Part shown: one piece after another, positions 33,504 to 40,770 of the stretch
Layout of the letters: every line of letters starts with the position of its first letter
Numbering within the stretch: the first letter of the stretch is position 1
Assembly: GCA_900661335.1 (NCBI GenBank)
Contig: CAACVY010000020.1
Location: forward strand, 1-40,770
Source: an uncultured bacterium
Lineage (GTDB): Bacteria; Verrucomicrobiota; Kiritimatiellia; PWTM01
DNA: 40,770 nucleotides
Direction: 5' to 3'
Made by a program: the position numbers and the translations under genes
Notes under the pieces: generated by a model
Seen by the model: only the letters and a program-made list of their open reading frames with translations
What the model was told of the DNA's origin: nothing
Databases searched by the model: none

Positions 33504-34178
33504 ATGACCGCTTCCAACGCCAGGTCCAGGGGAGTCGCGGCCGCGGGCGCGGACGCACGACGGCGAATTCTGAGCGCGGCGATGGAGGAATTCGCGCTGC
33601 ACGGGTTCGAAGGCGCCAGCGTGCGCGCCATCTGTCGGCGCGCAGAAGTGAATGTGGCGGCGGTCAACTACTACTTCCGGTCCAAGGAAAACCTCTACCG
33701 GGAGGTGTTCCACCAGCTGTTCGAGGACTATGGGCGCCCGCTGGAGTCGTGGGTCGCCTCTGTCCGCACTGCTCGGGAGTGGGCGCAGGTGCTTCGGTCT
33801 TGGTTGCGAACGGTTCTGGGGTGGTGGGTGGACGACCGTCCGCCCTTGGTCTGGGCTACGCGCCTGATTTTGCGTGAGCGGTGGACCAGCAGTTGCGTGG
33901 CGCCGTACCTCGTCGAACGTGTGTTCATGCCGTTCCGGGCTCAGTTGGAGCGTCTCGTGCGAATGGGCTTGCCGAGTCGGACTCCGGAAGCGGACGTGGT
34001 TCTGTGGGTAAATCTGGCGCTAGGGCAGATGCTGCAATACGGGATTCAGGATCCGCCGTGGGACAAAGTTGTCCGGCCGGCTGGATGGGATCGGCATCGG
34101 TGGGCACGGAAGGTGGCGGATCACGTGGCGGACCTTCTGTTGGACCACTTGCGGTTTCGTGGAGGAAGGCGCAGATGA
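33504..34178 (+). CDS. TetR-family transcriptional regulator (CecR-like) of the efflux operon
   Basis: A 224-residue DNA-binding repressor. The helix-turn-helix at about 18-66 includes RRRILSAAMEEFALHGFEGASVRAICRRA and VNYYFRSKENLYREVF, typical of TetR proteins. The C-terminal ligand-binding part contains LVWATRLILRERWTSS and FRAQLERLVRM, similar to the DUF1956 group (CecR/YbiH). In E. coli CecR controls an efflux pump. A palindrome overlaps the promoter immediately upstream, so it probably represses its own operon and is released by a pump substrate. No ribosome site is seen and the promoter sits very near, so translation may begin at or near the 5' end. The stop overlaps the TolC-like start by 4 bp (ATGA at 34175-34178). 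Confidence 0.92.
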   Translation: MTASNARSRGVAAAGADARRRILSAAMEEFALHGFEGASVRAICRRAEVNVAAVNYYFRSKENLYREVFHQLFEDYGRPLESWVASVRTAREWAQVLRSWLRTVLGWWVDDRPPLVWATRLILRERWTSSCVAPYLVERVFMPFRAQLERLVRMGLPSRTPEADVVLWVNLALGQMLQYGIQDPPWDKVVRPAGWDRHRWARKVADHVADLLLDHLRFRGGRRR

Positions 34179-35668
34179 GCCGAGGATGGCCAGGCTTGGA
34201 TCGTGCGTCTGCCGTTGTGGCGGTGGAAGTAGTGCGCGCACTGGCGATCGCTGGCGGTGTGCTGCTGCTGGGCAGCGGCTGCCGGAGCGCCTCGCCGGAA
34301 TCGGTGCGCGTGGCTCACCAGCAGCAGTGGCAAGGCAACTTGGAGCGGGAGACGAGAGAATGGCTGGAGCAACGCGCGGGGCGCCCGTTGACGGTGGAGG
34401 AGTGCCGGGCTGTGGCGCGTCAGCGCGCCCTATCGCTCACGATAGCCCGATTGAACGAGCGACTCGCGAGGGTCCAAGAAGCCACTGCGTTCAGCGCCTT
34501 TTTGCCCACGGTGGAGTACGAATTTACACGGACCAGTCTTAGCGAGCCCCCGCTCCGGCGCTTTGGAACACAGACCATAGTGTTTCAAGACGAGACGGTG
34601 CGAAATCAAACGATCCGGATCGTTCAACCTGTGTTTGCTCCTTCGGCCTGGCTGATGTACGTCACCGCGCGGCGTGGCACGCAGATCCAGCGGCTGGTGC
34701 GTGAGCGGGCGGAGGAGTGGCTCGATCTGCAGGTGGCGCAGCGCTTCGTACAGGCCCTCGTAGCGGAGGACCGCGTCGCAGTGCTCGAACGGTACTTGGA
34801 GGCCGTGCGACGTGCTCGGGCGGACCTGGAGGCCATGACGCGCGAAGGTTACCGGACTCCGGCCGACCTGGCGCGGTGGCGGGCACAGGAACGGGCTGCC
34901 GAGGCGGACTTGGGTCAAGCACGCCGGGCAGCCGACCTGGCGAAAATGCGGCTACTAGAAGTCATGAACCTCTGGCCGTTGGCGGAGGTGACATTGTCCC
35001 CCGAAGGCCTGGAACCGTCGGTCCAACCCACCCCACGGCCGGAACTAAGTCGCCCGGTGGAGGAGTGGATCGTCGAGGCATTGCGGCGGCGCAAGGAGCT
35101 GTTCGCATCGGACCGCGAAATTGAGTTGCGGCGCAACGAGTGGATCCGGGCTGTGGCTTTGTTCCTACCGAACCTATATGCGTTTGCCAACTACTACACG
35201 ACCTCCGACAGCTTCGTGGTCAACGACGAATACTGGGCCACGGGCTGGCAGGCGGCGCTGTCGTTGTTCTCCGGTTTCCGCAATGTCCAAGCCGTGCGAT
35301 CCGCCCGGCTTCAGTACCACCAGGCTCAAGACGAACGCAACGAGCGGGCGCTGGCGATCATGTTGCAAGTCCTCGAAGCGTGGCGGGGTTGGCAAGACGC
35401 GGAGCAGCGACGCGAAGCGGCGGAGCTCGCGGCGGAAGCGGCGCGGGCCGACGTGGCGCGCGTTCGAGCTGCCGTCGAGCAGGGGACCGCCGCGACTGGC
35501 GAACTGTTACAGGCGTTGGCAGCCGAATCGGCGGCGGTCGTGGAGGCTCGAACCGCCCGACGGCTGGCCGCATTGGCCCAGTGGGTGTTCGAAGACAGCG
35601 TAGGCTTGAGGTCGGAGCGAAGGCAGGAGAAAGACCATGAGCCGGAAGGGAACATTTCTCGTTCGTGA
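34175..35668 (+). CDS. TolC-family outer-membrane efflux lipoprotein
   Basis: A 497-residue outer-membrane factor that likely forms a trimeric exit channel with the neighbouring adaptor and pump. A lipobox (LLGSGC, Cys36) after a hydrophobic run suggests lipidation, as in NodT-type relatives. Long helical segments with Arg/Glu/Ala heptads (for example 135-240 and 395-480) and beta-like segments (TVEYEFTRTSLS and LPNLYAFANYYTTSDSF) match the TolC fold with two homologous halves. The ATG at 34175 has GGAGGAAGG upstream. The frame runs upstream to 33881 within tetR, but that part lacks a signal and is rejected. It overlaps the adaptor by 32 bp. The two halves and length fit the family. Confidence 0.92.
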   Translation: MSRGWPGLDRASAVVAVEVVRALAIAGGVLLLGSGCRSASPESVRVAHQQQWQGNLERETREWLEQRAGRPLTVEECRAVARQRALSLTIARLNERLARVQEATAFSAFLPTVEYEFTRTSLSEPPLRRFGTQTIVFQDETVRNQTIRIVQPVFAPSAWLMYVTARRGTQIQRLVRERAEEWLDLQVAQRFVQALVAEDRVAVLERYLEAVRRARADLEAMTREGYRTPADLARWRAQERAAEADLGQARRAADLAKMRLLEVMNLWPLAEVTLSPEGLEPSVQPTPRPELSRPVEEWIVEALRRRKELFASDREIELRRNEWIRAVALFLPNLYAFANYYTTSDSFVVNDEYWATGWQAALSLFSGFRNVQAVRSARLQYHQAQDERNERALAIMLQVLEAWRGWQDAEQRREAAELAAEAARADVARVRAAVEQGTAATGELLQALAAESAAVVEARTARRLAALAQWVFEDSVGLRSERRQEKDHEPEGNISRS

Positions 35669-36797
35669 GTTGACGCTTGGAATGCTCGTGCTTGGGATGG
35701 CAGGGTGCCGACCATCCTCCGCCCCACCGACGTCCACCGAGCCGATCTCGGTTGCGGTGGCCCAGCCGCAGCGGCGGACGTTCCGCCAGGTCGTTCGGGC
35801 ACACGGGACCGTTCAATCGAAGGTCGTCGTCCGCGTCACGCCGCTGGTGCCCGGACGAATCGACGAGTTGAACGTGGACGAAGGTGACCGCGTCGAGAAG
35901 GGACAGGTGCTATTTCAAATCGAACGGGTGACGTTGGAGCACAACGTCCGCATTGCCGAGGACAACCTGCGCGTGGCTCGGGCATCCGTTCGGGATGCTG
36001 AGGCTGCGTTGGCCGACGCGCGCGTGGCGGCGCGTAAAGCGGAGGCGGACCTCCAACGCGCCCGAGCGCTCTACGAGAAAGATCGGGCAATTCCATTGGA
36101 CGCACTGGAACGGGCCGAGACCACCGCGGAACACGCACGTGCGGCGGTGGCGCGGGCGGACGCGGCGCTGGAGCTGGCGAAGGCCCGAGAACAGCAAGCC
36201 GTGACGTCGCTGGAGATCGCGCGCAAGCAGTTGGATGACTCGGTCGTTCGCGCACCGCTCCGCGGCGTCGTCACGCGGCGGCTAATGCGAGCGGGTGAGT
36301 TCGGAGCTCCGGGTACCCCTGTGTTGGTGTTGGAAAGCACGGAGCAACTCGAAGTCTCGTTCCACGTGAGCGAGCAACACTATGCGGCGGTCCTCCCCGG
36401 AACTTCCACGGTGACCGTTGTGTCGGAAACCGGCCAGCGGTGGCAAGCGCCGGTCCGCTACCGCGCACCATCGGTTCAGACCCCAGGTCGAATTGTCGAG
36501 GTGCGCGCCGATCTACCCGTCGAACTGCACTGGGTGCCCGGCCGCCCCGTGGAAGTGGAGCTGGAGTTGGGCCGGCGCGAGGGGTGGGGCGTGCCCGAGG
36601 ATGCGGTCGCCCTCCGTCGGGGAAGCCATGTGGTGTTCGTCGTTCGTGATGGCGTCGCTCGAGCCGTGCCGGTGCGCATGGGCTGGCGCACGGAGGGGTA
36701 CGTCGAGCTGATGGAAGCCGATGAACTGGCCCGCGAGTCGGTCGTAGTGGACGGACAGTCGTTCCTCCGCGATGGCTCGCCGGTACGGGTTCGATAG
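35637..36797 (+). CDS. RND efflux periplasmic adaptor lipoprotein (HlyD/AcrA type)
   Basis: A 386-residue membrane-fusion protein that links the inner-membrane pump to the outer channel. The signal ends in a lipobox (LGMAGC, Cys24). The barrel-sandwich lipoyl domain is split: PLVPGRIDELNVDEGDRVEKG (about 69-89) and VVRAPLRGVVTRRLMRAGEFG (about 203-223), flanking a coiled coil (about 100-195, many Arg/Ala/Glu). The beta-barrel (LEVSFHVSEQHYAAV onward) and C-terminal membrane-proximal domain follow. The ATG at 35637 has GGAGAAAG upstream. The gene overlaps the TolC stop by 32 bp and is followed by the pump after 10 bp. Confidence 0.94.
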   Translation: MSRKGTFLVRELTLGMLVLGMAGCRPSSAPPTSTEPISVAVAQPQRRTFRQVVRAHGTVQSKVVVRVTPLVPGRIDELNVDEGDRVEKGQVLFQIERVTLEHNVRIAEDNLRVARASVRDAEAALADARVAARKAEADLQRARALYEKDRAIPLDALERAETTAEHARAAVARADAALELAKAREQQAVTSLEIARKQLDDSVVRAPLRGVVTRRLMRAGEFGAPGTPVLVLESTEQLEVSFHVSEQHYAAVLPGTSTVTVVSETGQRWQAPVRYRAPSVQTPGRIVEVRADLPVELHWVPGRPVEVELELGRREGWGVPEDAVALRRGSHVVFVVRDGVARAVPVRMGWRTEGYVELMEADELARESVVVDGQSFLRDGSPVRVR

Positions 36798-36807
36798 GAG
36801 TGCCGCC

Positions 36808-39800
36808 ATGTGGCTCGTTCGCACATCGCTTCGCCGCCCGGTGGCCATGAGCACGCTGACCGTGCTGATGGTCGTGTTCGGGGGGATCTCCTATCGCCGC
36901 CTCGGCCTGGACTTGATGCCGCAGGTGAACTTCCCGTTCGTGACGGTCGTGACCATCTACCCCGGGGCGTCGGCGGAGGACATGGAATCGACTGTGGCGC
37001 GAATCATCGAGGACGCCGTGGGGCAGATCGACGGGATCCGGCACCTCGACAGCCAGTGCATGCCGGGTGTGTGTCAGACGCTCATCGAGTTCGAGCTCGA
37101 CCGTAACGTAGACCTCGCGGCCATGGACGTACGCGAAAAGATCGACTTGATCCGGGCAGATCTTCCAGAGGGCGTCGAAGACCCTAAGGTTCTGAAGTTC
37201 GACATCAACGCACGGCCCGTGGTGACGCTGGTGTTGTCAGGAGACCGGCCGCTGCCCGAGCTCTATGACTTTGCGGACCGCCGGTTGCGGGACCGGTTGT
37301 CCGTGTTGGAAGGGGTGGCGTCGGTAGAGTTGATTGGCGGCGCGCCCATCGAAGCCCATGTCGTGGCCGACCCCGCTCGCTTGACGGCGCGTGGGCTGAC
37401 CATGTTGGACCTGGTCAACGCCGTGCAGCGCGGTCATGTGAAGATTCCCTCAGGCGTGGTGCGCGCCACCGACCGTACGGAATTCACCGTGACCTTGGAC
37501 GGCGAAGCGCCACGCTTGGAGGATCTGGGCGATTTGGAAGTTGCGGTCGTCGCCGGCCAGCGGGTGCGTTTGCGAGACGTTGCGGAAGTGCGCTGGGGCA
37601 CGGAACGCATCACCCAGGCCGCTCTGTACCACGGACATCCGGCCGTAGCCGTCCGCGTGATCAAGCGCGGCGAGGCCAACGCGGTCCGCGTGGTACGAAC
37701 GATCCGCCGAGCTTATGAACAGCTTCAGCAGGAGTTGCCGGGCGGCATGCAGTTGGTGTGGTTCCGCGACGACGCCGACTTCATCGAGGCAACGGTCCGC
37801 GACGCCTGGTCCAGCGTGGGCCAGGGGATCCTGTTGACGGGCGGGATCTTGTTACTGTTCCTCCGCGATGTGCGGACCGCGCTGATTGCGTTCATCACGA
37901 TGCCGGTGTCCATTGTCGCATCGTTCATTGTGATGGCGTGGGCGGGCTACACGCTGAACACGCCGACATTGACAGCCTTTGGGATCTCGGTGGGCATTCT
38001 CGTGACCAATGCCATTGTCGTGTTGGAGAACATCCTTCGCCGTCTCGAGCGGGACCCACACCATGTCCGCGGGCAGGTGGAAGAAGGCGCCTCGAGCGTG
38101 GCCTTGGCCGTGGTCGCGAGCGCTGCGACCAACGTGGTGGTGTTCCTGCCGGTGGCGATGATGAAAAGCTTGTCTGGGCGATTTCTGAACTGCTTCGGTG
38201 TGGTTGTCACCGCTGCGACGGCCGCATCGTTGTTAGTGAGTTTTACGCTCGTGCCGATGTTGGCCGCGAGCATCCTGGGCCGTGAATCGCGACTGAACCG
38301 TTGGTTGGCCGTCGTGCTCGGCCCCTGGAATCGTTGGTACGACCGGCTGGCGACCGCGTACGTACGTTCGCTGACTCGGCTCTCGTGTTATCCGCGCGCG
38401 GTCGTGCTGGGAATGATCGCCGTCATGGTTCTGGTCATGATCTGGGTCGCGCCCCGCGTGACCACGACCTTTGTGCCGCAAGCGGACTTGGGTGAGCTGA
38501 CGGTGAAGTTGGAGTTTTCGCCGGATCGAACGGTGGAGGAAACCTTGCGGCGCGCGGCCAAACTAGCCCAACGTTGCCAACAGGCCCCCGAAGTCCGCGA
38601 TGTGCTGGTCACGGCCGGGAAGGTTCAGGGCATCCTCGGGCAAGTGTCGGAGGGCAGTCATTTGGCGGAAATCAGCCTGAAACTCAGCCCGAAGACGGAG
38701 CGGACCCGAAATGTGGAGGCGATCCGGGCGGAGTTGCGGCGCTGGTTGGCCGAGGAACCCGGCGTCCGCAGCAGCGTGATGCTCGCGTCGAGTATCGGCG
38801 GGGCGTCCAAAATGATCGAGGCCAAGGTTCTCGGGGACGATCTCGCTCGTCTCGAAGACCTTGGGCGGCGCGCCGAAGCGGTGATCGCAGCGGACCCGGG
38901 GGCAGTGGATGTCGAAAGCTCGGTTCGGCCCGGCCGTCCAGAACTTCGCCTTCGACCGCGGCGCGAGGAGTTGCACGATCTGCGCTGGACAGTGCAGTCG
39001 CTCGCCCTCATGCTTCGGGGCAACGTGGAAGGCTTGAAGGCCGGCGCATTCCGGGCCGCCGACCGAAGCTATGACATCCGCGTGAAGCTCCAGGAGCCGG
39101 TCGGCGAAGAGGCGGTCACGAGCATGGACTTGCCCACCGCGGACGGGCGCTTCCTGCCGCTTGGTTCGCTGGTGCAGTTCGAGCGGGGCGAGCAACCGAT
39201 TCTCATCAGCCGCAGCGAAAAGCAGCGGGTCGTGCGACTGTACGCCGACCTCGCTCCCGGCGCGGGGCTCGGGACCGTGGTTCATCGGCTTCAGGCGGCA
39301 CTCCGTGGCATCGTGCCCATGGGCTACCGAGTGGTCTTCACCGGCATGGCCGAACGAATGGAGGAGGCGTTCGCCGAGTTTCGGGGAGTGACTCTCTTGG
39401 CGATCGTCCTCACCTACTTGTTGCTGGCCGCGATTCTCGAGTCCTGGACGCAGCCGTTCATCATCATGACCACGGTCCCCTTTGCGTACGTGGGGCTATT
39501 CCTCGGCGTGTACCTCGCACGGCAGCCGCTGAGCATTCTTGGACTGTTGGGCGGGGTCATGCTCATCGGCGTAGTGGTCAACAACGCCATTCTGTTGATG
39601 GACGAGGTCAACACGTTGCGCCGGGTGCAGGCGCTCGGCAAACGCGAGTCCATGCTTCGTGCCGCACGGGATAAGTTTCGGCCCATTTTCATGGCCTCGG
39701 TTGCGGCGGCGCTGGGAATGTTGCCGATGGCGCTCGGCCGCGGCTTGGGCAGCGAGCTGCGCGCAAGCATTGGGGTGGGATCGTTCGGGGGCATCGTGGT

Positions 39801-39951
39801 GTCCAGTATTCTCTCGTTGTACTTCGTGCCGCTGTACTACATCTGGCGCGGCCGTAGCGACGAAGCCGAGGCAAGGGCGCGTCAGCACCAGGCTGATGCG
39901 GAAGAGTTCCTGCCCCAACGTGAGAATGGCTCCGGGCTCGAGCCCAATTGA
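36808..39951 (+). CDS. RND efflux permease (AcrB superfamily) with altered proton-relay residues
   Basis: A 1047-residue inner-membrane pump, the usual length for AcrB-type permeases. The start (MWLVRTSLRRPVAMSTLTVL) gives the first membrane helix; the family motifs PGASAEDMES and GQIDGIRHLDSQ follow. Two periplasmic loops and about 12 helices are expected. The fourth helix reads GISVGILVTNAIVVLEN (392-408); at the position of the AcrB Asp407-Asp408 pair there are Thr400-Asn401. The tenth helix reads GVVVNNAILLMDE (921-933); the AcrB Lys940 position is Asn925. The proton relay is thus altered. The start at 36808 has AGGAGTG upstream; an earlier in-frame ATG at 36772 lies inside the adaptor gene. 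Substrate spectrum is unknown. It closes the tetR-tolC-adaptor-pump operon. Confidence 0.95.
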   Translation: MWLVRTSLRRPVAMSTLTVLMVVFGGISYRRLGLDLMPQVNFPFVTVVTIYPGASAEDMESTVARIIEDAVGQIDGIRHLDSQCMPGVCQTLIEFELDRNVDLAAMDVREKIDLIRADLPEGVEDPKVLKFDINARPVVTLVLSGDRPLPELYDFADRRLRDRLSVLEGVASVELIGGAPIEAHVVADPARLTARGLTMLDLVNAVQRGHVKIPSGVVRATDRTEFTVTLDGEAPRLEDLGDLEVAVVAGQRVRLRDVAEVRWGTERITQAALYHGHPAVAVRVIKRGEANAVRVVRTIRRAYEQLQQELPGGMQLVWFRDDADFIEATVRDAWSSVGQGILLTGGILLLFLRDVRTALIAFITMPVSIVASFIVMAWAGYTLNTPTLTAFGISVGILVTNAIVVLENILRRLERDPHHVRGQVEEGASSVALAVVASAATNVVVFLPVAMMKSLSGRFLNCFGVVVTAATAASLLVSFTLVPMLAASILGRESRLNRWLAVVLGPWNRWYDRLATAYVRSLTRLSCYPRAVVLGMIAVMVLVMIWVAPRVTTTFVPQADLGELTVKLEFSPDRTVEETLRRAAKLAQRCQQAPEVRDVLVTAGKVQGILGQVSEGSHLAEISLKLSPKTERTRNVEAIRAELRRWLAEEPGVRSSVMLASSIGGASKMIEAKVLGDDLARLEDLGRRAEAVIAADPGAVDVESSVRPGRPELRLRPRREELHDLRWTVQSLALMLRGNVEGLKAGAFRAADRSYDIRVKLQEPVGEEAVTSMDLPTADGRFLPLGSLVQFERGEQPILISRSEKQRVVRLYADLAPGAGLGTVVHRLQAALRGIVPMGYRVVFTGMAERMEEAFAEFRGVTLLAIVLTYLLLAAILESWTQPFIIMTTVPFAYVGLFLGVYLARQPLSILGLLGGVMLIGVVVNNAILLMDEVNTLRRVQALGKRESMLRAARDKFRPIFMASVAAALGMLPMALGRGLGSELRASIGVGSFGGIVVSSILSLYFVPLYYIWRGRSDEAEARARQHQADAEEFLPQRENGSGLEPN

Positions 39952-40109
39952 CCTGGTGCTCCGGCGCGATGTTCCGCGGCGCGGCGGGGTGGGTCCATGC
40001 GACTCCGTGGATGCCGGGTCGTACTCGTTTGGGCGGGTGGTGGCGATCGCTCATCCAAGTGGTCGGGGGCGGTGGTGTGGAGTACGATTGGCGAGTGGAG
40101 TCACTAGGG

Positions 40110-40664
40110 ATGGGCAAGTTCGACCAGGAAGAATTCGAAATCGTAGACGAGACCGGCCATCCAGTGGGCCGTGCCACTCGTGCGGAGTGTCACCGGAATC
40201 CCGCACTCATCCATCCGGCGGTTCATGTATTCGTCTGGGATTCCCGCGGGCGCCTGTTCCTGCAGCGGCGAGCGCTGCACAAGGACATTCAACCCGGGCG
40301 GTGGGACACCTCGGTGGGCGGTCACTTGCGGCCGGGAGAAACTCCGGACGAAGGTGCTCGCCGCGAACTGCGGGAAGAGCTTGGGATCGACGCCACGCTG
40401 CATTTCTCGCATCGCTACCTTTGGCGGAGTGAACGAGAAACCGAGTGGGTTACGAGCTTTGTCGCGGAGCATTCGGGGCCGTTTCGCTTGGACCCCGAGG
40501 AGGTGGCCGAAGGCCGTTTTTGGGAGTGGAGCGAGATCCTGGGTGCGATGGGGCGCGGTCTCTTTACGCCGAACTTCGAGCATGAGTTGGACTGGTTGCG
40601 CCGCGATCCTTCCGGCGCGATTGCGCGACTTAGTGCAGGCCGTTGGGTCATCCCATCGGCCTGA
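40110..40664 (+). CDS. NUDIX hydrolase (YfcD/IPP isomerase-like)
   Basis: A 184-residue cytosolic protein of the NUDIX superfamily. The Nudix box is intact between Gly71 and Ile93, matching Gx5Ex7REUxEExGU with Glu77, Arg85-Glu86 and Glu89-Glu90 as metal ligands. The N-terminus (EEFEIVDETGHPVGRATRAE) and HVFVWDSRGRLFLQRRA match the subgroup that includes E. coli YfcD and isopentenyl-diphosphate isomerase; this group acts on diphosphate-linked small molecules. The ATG at 40110 has GGAG upstream; the frame extends upstream to 39948 without a family match. It lies 158 bp after the RND gene and is probably a separate unit. The substrate is unknown. Confidence 0.92.
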   Translation: MGKFDQEEFEIVDETGHPVGRATRAECHRNPALIHPAVHVFVWDSRGRLFLQRRALHKDIQPGRWDTSVGGHLRPGETPDEGARRELREELGIDATLHFSHRYLWRSERETEWVTSFVAEHSGPFRLDPEEVAEGRFWEWSEILGAMGRGLFTPNFEHELDWLRRDPSGAIARLSAGRWVIPSA

Positions 40665-40770
40665 GCCATCCGGCCGCAGCCTTCCATGGCGAAGCGTGGC
40701 ACGTCTTGGAGGGCCCGTTGGGTCGATTCCGCTGCTCTCGCCGTTCCAGGATTGGACGACGGGCTGTCAG
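40665..40770. other. Right-edge sequence, no gene supported
   Basis: An ATG at 40686-40688 opens a frame to the window edge (MAKRGTSWRARW...), but it has no ribosome site and 28 codons are too few to judge. Nothing else is visible. Confidence 0.4.

Noticed and set aside
33881-34174. Upstream extension of the TolC-like frame
   Set aside because: It lies within tetR in another frame; the ATG at 34175 has a strong ribosome site and is followed by a lipoprotein signal.
1-40770. CRISPR arrays, tRNA or rRNA genes, integrases and transposases
   Set aside because: No regular direct repeats with spacers, no cloverleaf-like sequence with conserved arm motifs, and no recombinase-like protein were seen on reading; a tRNAscan or covariance search was not possible.

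Overview
The window looks like a GC-rich chromosomal segment from a free-living, polysaccharide-degrading member of the PVC superphylum, most likely Verrucomicrobiota. This is inference from gene content: three secreted formylglycine sulfatases, two exported Gfo/Idh/MocA oxidoreductases, a ThuA domain protein, a DUF4038/GH140-type glycosidase, EF-hand-tagged secreted enzymes, and a tiny lipoprotein whose tail (LPWNRQEPWEGQ) resembles small lipoproteins I associate with Verrucomicrobiota. Planctomycetota is the main alternative. There are no rRNA, tRNA, CRISPR, phage or insertion-sequence genes that I can recognise.

Layout. 1-3207 (minus strand): an operon for NAD(P)HX repair (nnrE-nnrD fusion), a DUF72 protein and a macrodomain hydrolase, all linked by 4-bp ATGA overlaps. 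3460-7678 (minus): two overlapping secreted sulfatases preceded by an exported sugar-isomerase-like TIM barrel protein. 8103-10729 (plus, divergent): DoxX-like membrane protein, exported Gfo/Idh/MocA oxidoreductase, discoidin-like secreted protein. 10845-11996 (minus): an EF-hand esterase. 12110-17934 (plus): gltX and pgsA housekeeping genes, a 950-residue secreted protein of unknown function and a methyltransferase. 18046-20122 (plus): two paralogous membrane-anchored coiled-coil proteins, a 43-residue membrane peptide and a 57-residue lipoprotein. 20123-21241: a gene-poor, AT-richer gap.

21242-26312 (plus): three secreted proteins (esterase, FG-GAP/ASPIC protein, sulfatase), each carrying a pair of EF-hand calcium loops and overlapping by 4 bp. 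26357-33158 (minus): a carbohydrate cluster with GH140-like glycosidase, ThuA-TIM barrel fusion, Gfo/Idh/MocA protein and HEAT-repeat protein. 33504-39951 (plus): a complete tripartite efflux operon (TetR regulator, TolC-like outer-membrane lipoprotein, adaptor lipoprotein, RND permease) with a strong promoter overlapping a perfect 18-bp palindrome. 40110-40664: a NUDIX hydrolase.

How they fit together. Most of the window serves extracellular breakdown of sulfated or substituted glycans: sulfatases and esterases remove side groups, the GH140-like enzyme cuts the sugar chain, and the oxidoreductases and TIM barrel isomerases process released sugars, probably in the periplasm. The most unusual items are the coiled-coil paralog locus, the EF-hand-tagged operon, an RND permease that lacks the canonical proton-relay residues, and the NAD-damage operon that places DUF72 next to a macrodomain enzyme.
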